A stretch of 25,803 nucleotides of DNA from Paracoccaceae bacterium. GTDB lineage: Bacteria > Pseudomonadota > Alphaproteobacteria > Rhodobacterales > Rhodobacteraceae. The position numbers and the translations under genes are program-made. Of the stretch, positions 15,028-20,507 are shown in pieces (within the stretch, counting starts at the first letter, position 1; every line of letters begins with the position of its first letter). The stretch covers positions 1 through 25,803 of the forward strand of contig JALSGY010000112.1 of NCBI GenBank assembly GCA_026982515.1, written 5' to 3'. Under the pieces are notes generated by a model, which was not told where the DNA came from, searched no databases, and saw nothing but the letters and a program-made list of their open reading frames with translations.

Positions 15028-15375
15028 ATGGACCTACAGGCAAACACCTCGACCGACTGCACCGTGATCACGGTAAGGGAAACCCGAATCGATGCCGCAT
15101 GCGCGATCCAGTTCAAGGATCGCATGCGCGAACTGTGCAAGGAAGCGGCCGAAAGGGTGATTCTCGATCTCGGCCGGGTCGATTTCATCGACAGCAGCGG
15201 CCTGGGGGCCATCGTTGCTTCGATGAAGATGCTGGCACCGGAAAGGGTTCTGGAACTGGCCAATCCCTCGCCCAAGGTCACGAAGGTCCTGCGCCTGACA
15301 CGGATGGATTCGGTCTTCACCATCCACGAGGATTTCGCCTCGGTGGAGCCGCTGGCCAGCCGGCTGGCGGGCTGA
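15028..15375 (+). CDS. rbaV: STAS domain anti-sigma factor antagonist (RbaV-like)
   Basis: This 115-residue protein is a single STAS domain of the SpoIIAA/RsbV class. It controls an anti-sigma kinase by binding it when not phosphorylated. The phosphorylation motif FIDSSGLGAIVAS places the acceptor Ser at 56 or 57. It is followed 10 bases later by a matching HATPase gene. In Rhodobacter capsulatus such a pair, RbaV and RbaW, influences gene transfer agent production and motility, and I propose orthology by gene order and family. The symbol is therefore inferred. The ATG at 15028 has only a weak ribosome site. The gene is divergent from the thiolase across 92 bases. Confidence 0.85.
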   Translation: MDLQANTSTDCTVITVRETRIDAACAIQFKDRMRELCKEAAERVILDLGRVDFIDSSGLGAIVASMKMLAPERVLELANPSPKVTKVLRLTRMDSVFTIHEDFASVEPLASRLAG

Positions 15376-15385
15376 GCCTTCCGCG

Positions 15386-15859
15386 ATGATGCAGTCGACA
15401 CTGGGGCCCGGGCAGAGGCTTCGCAACGGCAAGGCCGTGGAACTGGAAATCCCGAGCGATCCCCTGGCCGTCCGCCAGGCGCTGGCCCGGATCATGGAGG
15501 AGGTCTCGGCCCTTGCCCTCGCCGTTGACGCCCAGGCCACGGTGGAAATCGTCCTGGCGGAAGTGCTCAACAATGTCGTGGAACACGCCTGTGCAGGGCT
15601 TTCGGGCAGGCGCATTGCCATCACCATCGCCCCTACCCCGACGGGCCTGCAATGCCAGGTACGCGACAACGGCAGGCCCCTGCCCGACGGCGCTCTGCCG
15701 GCCGGAGACCCGCCCGACCCGGCGTGCCGAACCCCCGAACTTGCCGAGGGCGGGTTCGGCTGGCTGCTGATCCGGGGACTGGCCCGCGGGCTGCGCTACC
15801 GCCGCACCGGCGGCATGAACGTGCTGAGCTTTTCGCTGGATCTCCACACCGCGGCCTGA
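15386..15859 (+). CDS. rbaW: HATPase anti-sigma factor / serine kinase (RbaW-like)
   Basis: This 157-residue protein is a small GHKL ATPase of the RsbW/SpoIIAB type. Such proteins bind a sigma factor or other target and phosphorylate the STAS partner. The N box is AEVLNNVVEHA at about 58-68, the G1 box is VRDNGRPLP at 92-100, and the G2 box is GGFGWLLIRGL from about 122. All ATP-binding elements look intact. Two adjacent ATGs (15386 and 15389) can start it. It follows the STAS gene by 10 bases and is surely co-transcribed. No PP2C phosphatase or sigma factor is in the window, so the rest of the switch must be elsewhere. The symbol is by analogy with R. capsulatus. Confidence 0.85.
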   Translation: MMQSTLGPGQRLRNGKAVELEIPSDPLAVRQALARIMEEVSALALAVDAQATVEIVLAEVLNNVVEHACAGLSGRRIAITIAPTPTGLQCQVRDNGRPLPDGALPAGDPPDPACRTPELAEGGFGWLLIRGLARGLRYRRTGGMNVLSFSLDLHTAA

Positions 15860-16102
15860 ACGCTCAGGGCCCGGGCCCCGGTTGCGCCCGTGCCGGACCG
15901 ACAGGCAGTTGCGCCGGCTTCCGGGCCGCCCGGACATCATGACAACGCCACAGGCAGGCGGGCGTGCCCCCAGCCCGATAAACCCCAGAGAATCGGGCAT
16001 CACGACGGCAGGGGCGGGACAAATGCCGCCAAAATGCCGCAAATCATCCTTAGTCGGGCCAGAATGTGACGCCAGAAGGGAAGGGTAGCTGCATATGGCT
16101 TC

Positions 16103-16149
16103 CCTCGGCGCCGCGTTTAACAGCCCCCACCCAGTACGCGGCGCCGGGG
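16103..16149 (+). terminator. Strong 14-bp hairpin, possible terminator or sRNA end
   Basis: An 11-bp perfect inverted repeat (CGGCGCCGCGT with ACGCGGCGCCG) extends to 14 pairs with one G-T, closing a 19-base loop. CACTTCTTTCC follows, a pyrimidine-rich but interrupted tail. It lies 80 bases upstream of ggt and before its promoter, so it more likely ends a transcript from the left than regulates ggt. Confidence 0.45.
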
Positions 16150-16170
16150 CACTTCTTTCCCCGATCATGG

Positions 16171-16199
16171 TTGGCATCCGGGCAAGCCCGGCCTAAGAT
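16171..16199 (+). promoter_or_regulatory. Sigma-70 type promoter of the ggt gene with palindrome in spacer
   Basis: TTGGCA (16171-16176, 5 of 6 to TTGACA) and TAAGAT (16194-16199, 4 of 6 to TATAAT) are separated by exactly 17 bases. The spacer holds CCGGGC-AA-GCCCGG (16178-16191), a perfect inverted repeat where a repressor or a MerR-like activator could sit. Transcription would begin about 23 bases before the ATG. Confidence 0.6.
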
Positions 16200-16228
16200 T
16201 CTGAAAAACCTGAACGGGGTCATCCTTC

Positions 16229-17809
16229 ATGCGAGATTTCCACCTGCCCGGCCGCTCGCCGGTTCTTGCCGTCAATGGCATCTGCGCCACCTCGCACCCT
16301 CTTGCGGCACGCGTGGCGATCCGAATTCTGGAAGACGGCGGCAATGCTGCCGATGCGGCGATCGCCGCGGCCATGACCCTCAACATCTGCGAACCGCACA
16401 TGACGGGGATCGGTGGCGACTGCTTCGTACTGCTCAAGCCGCCGGGGGATGAACGGATCGTGGCGCTCAACGGCTCGGGGCGTGCGCCCGCGGGACTCGA
16501 TGCGGAGAAACTGCGCGCCGAAGGGCTTGCCGGGATGCCGCTGAACCGGCCCGAGGCGGTGACGGTACCCGGCGCAGTGGATGCAATCTGCAAGCTCTCG
16601 GAAGACTGGGGGATGCTTGGCCTCGGGGCCTGCCTCGCCCCGGCAATCCGTCATGCCGAGGAGGGCGTGCCGGTTGCCCCGCGCACCGCCTTCGACTGGC
16701 AGATGCACGCCGGCACCCTGCAGGGCGTGGCGCGCGACTATTACCTTGCAGGCGGGCGGGCGCCGCATGTGGGGCAGATCTTCCGACACCCCCGGCAGGC
16801 GGAGGTTCTGCGCCGGATCGCGCAGGACGGGCGCTCGGCCTTCTACGAAGGCGAGATCGCACAGGACATGGTCGATGCGTTGCGCGCCCTGGGCGGAGCG
16901 CACACCATGGAGGATTTCGCCGCCACCGCCTGCGACTACACCGTGCCGGTGGCGGGCGACTACCGGGGGACGGAACTGGTGGAGCACCCACCCAACGGGC
17001 AGGGCGCCACGGCGATCCTGCTGGCCAACATCCTGGCGCATTTCGACATCGCCGGGATGGAGCCGTTCGGTGCCGAGCGGGCCCATATCGAGGCCGAAGC
17101 CACGAAGCTGGCCTATGACGCGCGCAACCGCTTTCTTGCCGACCCGGATCACACCACCCGGCTGGAGCACATGCTCTCCCCCGAAACCGCCGCCGCGCTG
17201 GCCGCCCTGATCGACCCGGCCAGGGCGATGCCGGACCCGCATGCCGCCAGCGCCAACGTGCACCGCGAGACCGTCTATCTGACGGTCGTGGACAAGGACC
17301 GCATGGCGGTCTCGATGATCTATTCGATCTACCACGCCTTCGGCTCGGGGATCGCCTCTCCGAAATTCGGGATCCTGCTGCAGAACCGCGGCGCGGGCTT
17401 CACGCTGGAGGCAAGCCACCCCAACGAGGCAGCTGGCGGAAAGCGGCCGATGCACACGATCATTCCGGGGATGCTGCGCCGTGGCGGGCGGTTGCTCATG
17501 CCTTTCGGGGTGATGGGCGGGGCCTATCAGTCCTGCGGCCATGCGCGCTTTGTCAGCAACCTGGTGGATTTCGGCCTGGAGCCGCAGGAAGCGATCGATG
17601 CGCCGCGCGCCTTTGCTGATGCCGGAGAGCTGAAGGTGGAGCGTGGCTATTCGGAAGCGGTGCGCCGAGAGCTGGCCGGAAAGGGCCACAAGGTGGTGGT
17701 GCCCGAGAGCCCCCTGGGCGGTGCCCAGGCGATATTGATCGATCACGAGAACGGCGTGTTGCTCGGGGCCTCGGATCCGCGCAAGGACGGGGCGGCGATC
17801 GGGTATTGA
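16229..17809 (+). CDS. Gamma-glutamyltransferase family protein
   Basis: This 526-residue Ntn-hydrolase belongs to the gamma-glutamyltranspeptidase family, which cleaves gamma-glutamyl bonds (glutathione and related compounds) after self-processing into two subunits. GGNAADAAIAAAMTLNICEP near 37-56 and GIGGDCFVLL near 60-69 mark the large subunit. ETVYLTVVDKD near 347-357 aligns with the TTHYSVVDKD processing site, placing the nucleophile at Thr348. GGKRPMHTIIPG and GVMGGAYQSCGHARFVSNL follow. The motif differs from classical GGT (Val-Tyr-Leu in place of Thr-His-Tyr), so it may be an acylase-like paralogue with another substrate. No N-terminal signal peptide is visible, unlike periplasmic GGT. 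Confidence 0.9.
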   Translation: MRDFHLPGRSPVLAVNGICATSHPLAARVAIRILEDGGNAADAAIAAAMTLNICEPHMTGIGGDCFVLLKPPGDERIVALNGSGRAPAGLDAEKLRAEGLAGMPLNRPEAVTVPGAVDAICKLSEDWGMLGLGACLAPAIRHAEEGVPVAPRTAFDWQMHAGTLQGVARDYYLAGGRAPHVGQIFRHPRQAEVLRRIAQDGRSAFYEGEIAQDMVDALRALGGAHTMEDFAATACDYTVPVAGDYRGTELVEHPPNGQGATAILLANILAHFDIAGMEPFGAERAHIEAEATKLAYDARNRFLADPDHTTRLEHMLSPETAAALAALIDPARAMPDPHAASANVHRETVYLTVVDKDRMAVSMIYSIYHAFGSGIASPKFGILLQNRGAGFTLEASHPNEAAGGKRPMHTIIPGMLRRGGRLLMPFGVMGGAYQSCGHARFVSNLVDFGLEPQEAIDAPRAFADAGELKVERGYSEAVRRELAGKGHKVVVPESPLGGAQAILIDHENGVLLGASDPRKDGAAIGY

Positions 17810-17852
17810 AAAGGCCATCCCGGCCAGGCGCATCCCGCGGCCGAAATCATCG

Positions 17853-17872
17853 AATCCGAAAGGCCGGATTTT
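17853..17872. terminator. Possible terminator between convergent ggt-family gene and hspQ
   Basis: AATCCG and CGGATT form a 6-bp stem with a 6-base loop and run into TTTT in the plus direction. It lies 43 bases past the gamma-glutamyltransferase stop. The stem is short, so confidence is modest. Confidence 0.35.
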
Positions 17873-17894
17873 GCAGCCGTTCGCGGGCCGCCGC

Positions 17895-18221
17895 TCAGTT
17901 GAGCTGGAACTGCAGCGGGTAGTGGCCGTCCTCGAAATCGCCGAACAGATCGGGCAGGTCCGGGTGGCTCACCGGCTCGCCCGAATAGTCGGCAACGAGG
18001 TTCTGCTCCGAGACATAGGCCACGTAATAGCTCTGATCGTTCTCGGCCAGCAGATGATAGAACGGCTGATCCTTGGCGGGGCGGCTTTCCTCGGGAATGG
18101 CGGCATACCATTCCTCGGTGTTGGAAAACATCGCGTCCACATCGAAAACGACACCCCGGAACGGGTGCTTCTTGTGCCGGACGACCTGCCCCAGATGATA
18201 TTTTGCCCGTGTCTTCAGCAT
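17895..18221 (-). CDS. hspQ: Heat shock protein HspQ (YccV-like)
   Basis: This 108-residue protein matches HspQ, a small heat-shock-induced protein. In E. coli HspQ stimulates degradation of DnaA and in other bacteria acts as a Lon specificity enhancer. Conserved features are YHLGQVVRHKKHPFRGVVFDVD in the first third (long run split by family positions 8-29), FYHLLAENDQ in the middle and YVAYVSEQNLV after it. Length fits the family. The ATG at 18221 has a G-rich but imperfect ribosome site (GGGGG). It is divergent from the second AEC gene over 84 bases. I looked for an RpoH-type promoter and did not find a convincing one. Confidence 0.92.
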   Translation of the reverse strand: MLKTRAKYHLGQVVRHKKHPFRGVVFDVDAMFSNTEEWYAAIPEESRPAKDQPFYHLLAENDQSYYVAYVSEQNLVADYSGEPVSHPDLPDLFGDFEDGHYPLQFQLN

Positions 18222-18305
18222 CGCGTTGCAACCCCCATGGGCAGACAGTATCCAATCCGGTGGCGGCATGTCCATGCGATATGCCGGTTTTCGGGGAAAC
18301 AGACT

Positions 18306-19187
18306 GTGAACCTTGCACTGACAGTTCTGGAGATCGTGGCGCCGGTCTTTTTCCTGGCGGCGATCGGTTTTGCCTGGGTGAAGCTGGGGTTCGAGTACAG
18401 GATCCAGTTCGTCACCCAGTTGGCCATGACCCTCTCGGTGCCAGCCCTGATCTTTACCGCCCTGCTCAAGACGAAGATCGACCTCGAAAGCCTGTCCATC
18501 GTCTCGCTCGCCGCCATCGTGGCCTATCTCGCGGTGACGCTTGCCGCCTACCTGCTGGTGAGCCTGGCCGGCCTCGACCGGCGCACCTACCTGGCGCCCG
18601 CGATTTTCGGCAATACCGGCAATCTGGGCCTGCCTCTGGCACTGTTTGCCTTCGGGCAGGAAGGGCTGGGCTATGCGGTGGTGATCTTCGCCATCATGGG
18701 GGTCTATTCCTTCACATTCGGGGTATGGCTGGTGTCGGGCGGCGGCTCGCTTCTCAAGGTCGTGCGAGAGCCGCTGGTGGGTGCGACCCTGCTGGGGGCG
18801 CTGTTCCTGTGGCAGGGGTGGCAAGTACCGGCCTTCCTGTTCAACACGATCGACCTGCTGGGGCAGATGGCAATCCCCCTCATGCTGATCACGCTGGGGG
18901 TGGCACTGGCGCGCATCAGCCCCAGGCGGCTGAGGCGGCCGGCGGGAATCGCGGTGGTGAAGGTGGCGGTCTGCACCGCGATCGCCTGGGCGGTAGGCCT
19001 GTGGTTCAAGCTGCCGCCGGTGCCCTTCGGGGTGCTGGTTCTGCAGCTCTCCACCCCGGTGGCGGTGACCAGTTACCTGCTGGCCGAGAAATACGGCGCC
19101 CGCTCCGAGGAGGTGGCCGGCCTTGTGGTGGTCTCAAGCCTGTTCGCGGTGGTCACGATCCCGCTGATCCTGGCGCTGGTGATCTGA
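18306..19187 (+). CDS. AEC family transporter, second copy
   Basis: This 293-residue inner-membrane protein of the auxin efflux carrier superfamily has about ten hydrophobic segments. It starts with a membrane helix (LTVLEIVAPVFFLAAIGFAW) and has the central PAIFGNTGNLGLPLALFAFG crossover and a late LSTPVAVTSYLLAEKYG motif. The NTGNLGLP motif places it in the malonate/organic-acid-like bacterial branch, but the substrate is unknown. The start is a GTG at 18306, supported by GGGGAA 9 bases upstream; the frame is open further but overlaps hspQ. It is diverged from the AEC protein at 7061-7999. It is followed 67 bases later by the transglycosylase gene. Confidence 0.9.
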   Translation: MNLALTVLEIVAPVFFLAAIGFAWVKLGFEYRIQFVTQLAMTLSVPALIFTALLKTKIDLESLSIVSLAAIVAYLAVTLAAYLLVSLAGLDRRTYLAPAIFGNTGNLGLPLALFAFGQEGLGYAVVIFAIMGVYSFTFGVWLVSGGGSLLKVVREPLVGATLLGALFLWQGWQVPAFLFNTIDLLGQMAIPLMLITLGVALARISPRRLRRPAGIAVVKVAVCTAIAWAVGLWFKLPPVPFGVLVLQLSTPVAVTSYLLAEKYGARSEEVAGLVVVSSLFAVVTIPLILALVI

Positions 19188-19202
19188 GCGCCCGCATTTC
19201 CA

Positions 19203-19222
19203 ATTCACGCGACGCCGTGAAT
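19203..19222. promoter_or_regulatory. Inverted repeat upstream of the lytic transglycosylase gene
   Basis: ATTCACG-CGACGC-CGTGAAT is a perfect 7-bp inverted repeat with a 6-base spacer. It lies 15 bases after the AEC stop and 33 bases before the next start. It lacks a T-tract, so it could be either an operator for the transglycosylase gene or a weak terminator stem for the AEC gene. Confidence 0.4.
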
Positions 19223-19254
19223 CGGTTATCATTGCGAAAAAAGGCAAGAGGCAG

Positions 19255-19839
19255 ATGAGCAGATTTCTCCGCATGGCAGGTTTCCTGCTGCTACTCTCGG
19301 CATGTGGCGCAAGCGTCTATGCCCCGCCGCGCAATCTCGACAACGCCTGCAGCATCGTCAGCGAACGCCCCGCCTATCTGAAGGCCATGAAGCGGACCGA
19401 GCGGCGCTGGGGTATTCCGGTCGAGGTGCAGATGGCCACCATCTACCAGGAAAGCAAGTTCATCGGCAACGCCAGGACGCCGCGCAAGTTCTTCCTCGGG
19501 ATCATCCCGACGGGGCGGCAAAGCTCGGCCTACGGCTATGCCCAGGCGGTGGACGGCACCTGGGAGGAATACCAGCGCAAGACCCGCAACTACCGCGCCC
19601 GGCGCAACAACATCAACGATGCGACGGATTTCATCGGCTGGTACATGGCCCAGACGAGCGAACGCCTGGGTATCTCCAAGCGCGACGCCGGGCTTCAGTA
19701 TCTGGCCTATCACGAAGGGCGCGGCGGGTTTGCGAGGGGCAGCTACCGGGCCAAGCCGTGGCTGATGCGGGTCGCCCGCGAGGTCGATGCCCGGGCCGAG
19801 ATGTATGGCCGCCAGCTGCGCGCCTGCGGGCTGGCCTGA
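19255..19839 (+). CDS. Lytic transglycosylase-like lipoprotein (SLT domain)
   Basis: This 194-residue protein has a lipoprotein signal: a hydrophobic stretch and the lipobox LLSAC with the lipidated Cys at 17, so it is probably anchored to a membrane facing the periplasm. The mature part resembles the SLT lysozyme-like fold, which cleaves peptidoglycan to 1,6-anhydromuropeptides. The putative catalytic Glu66 lies in ATIYQESKF, followed by SSAYGYAQAVDGTWEEY and LQYLAYHEGRGGF. The ATG at 19255 has AAGAGG upstream. It is convergent with lolA with no gap. It differs enough from Slt, MltC or EmtA that I give no symbol. Confidence 0.87.
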   Translation: MSRFLRMAGFLLLLSACGASVYAPPRNLDNACSIVSERPAYLKAMKRTERRWGIPVEVQMATIYQESKFIGNARTPRKFFLGIIPTGRQSSAYGYAQAVDGTWEEYQRKTRNYRARRNNINDATDFIGWYMAQTSERLGISKRDAGLQYLAYHEGRGGFARGSYRAKPWLMRVAREVDARAEMYGRQLRACGLA

Positions 19840-20442
19840 TCAGAAACCGCGCCGCGCGGCCTCGCGCTCGATGTCGAACAGCTCCAGCCTGAAGCTGCGC
19901 CGCTCCTTCAGGTCGCGCAGGATCACGGTGGTGGTCTGACCGGCGCTGTCGGTGGTCACCCACTGACGCAGCTGGACGGGATCGGCGGTGAAGATCAGCC
20001 GGATATTGCCGTATTCGGGGTATTCGGGATCCTGCAGGACAACGGTGGTGGTCGTGCCGTCAGAGCCGAAGCCCACCACCATCCTTTCGCGGTTGAGATC
20101 GATCTCGGAACGCAGAATCAGCGACAGCGGCGTCAGGCCGAGCTGGAACATCTCGGGCGGCTGGTTGGAGCGGGCGTCAAACACCGCCACCTGCCCGCGC
20201 CCGGCCACCACCAGGCTTTCCTCGGGAGGATCGTATTCAAAGCGGATGCGGCCGGGACGCCAGATGTAGATGCGGCCGGTGGAGATCGTGCCGTCATCGT
20301 TGATCTGGGTGAAGGCGGCCTCCACCTTGACCAGCGAATTGAGATAGGCCGAGATCTCGGACAGGGAAAGCTCTCTTGCGGCGGCCGGCAGGGCCGGCAG
20401 CGCAAGGACAAGCGCGACGAACATGGAGCGCAGCATTTTCAT
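19840..20442 (-). CDS. lolA: Outer-membrane lipoprotein carrier protein LolA
   Basis: This 200-residue periplasmic chaperone carries lipoproteins from the inner-membrane LolCDE complex to the outer membrane. An N-terminal signal peptide (MKMLRSMFVALVLALPALPA) ends near residue 22 at Ala-Ala-Ala. The mature part has SEISAYLNSLVKVEAAFTQ, GRIYIWRPGRIRFEYDPP and the VLQDPEYPEYGNIRLIF block, all LolA-like, ending in VILRDLKERRSFRLELFDI. An ATG three codons upstream (20451) is an equally possible start. It lies 65 bases downstream of ftsK on the same strand, an arrangement conserved in many proteobacteria, and is probably co-transcribed. Confidence 0.93.
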   Translation of the reverse strand: MKMLRSMFVALVLALPALPAAARELSLSEISAYLNSLVKVEAAFTQINDDGTISTGRIYIWRPGRIRFEYDPPEESLVVAGRGQVAVFDARSNQPPEMFQLGLTPLSLILRSEIDLNRERMVVGFGSDGTTTTVVLQDPEYPEYGNIRLIFTADPVQLRQWVTTDSAGQTTTVILRDLKERRSFRLELFDIEREAARRGF

Positions 20443-20507
20443 GGCCCCCATGTAACCGCTCGGTGCCCGGAATGCACCTCGCAAGGACTCACAAGGCGGA
20501 GAACGGC

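Larger units (their letters stand above)
15860..16228. other. 369-base non-coding gap before ggt
   Basis: I see no protein gene here. Just after rbaW lies the self-complementary GGGCCCGGGCCC (15867-15878), possibly part of a terminator. GCCCGAT/ATCGGGC (15973-15998) is a 7-bp hairpin with a 12-base loop. A much stronger hairpin is at 16103-16149, and a good promoter for ggt at 16171-16199. A small RNA is possible but unproven. Confidence 0.6.

Noticed and set aside
15860..16228. 6S RNA or SRP RNA in the gap before ggt
   Set aside because: The SRP signature around GGAAGGAAGCAG is absent, and the stems do not form a recognisable 6S central bubble.
7061..19187. Two AEC transporters as a recent duplication
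   Set aside because: They share only family motifs; sequences and neighbours differ, so this is ancient paralogy.
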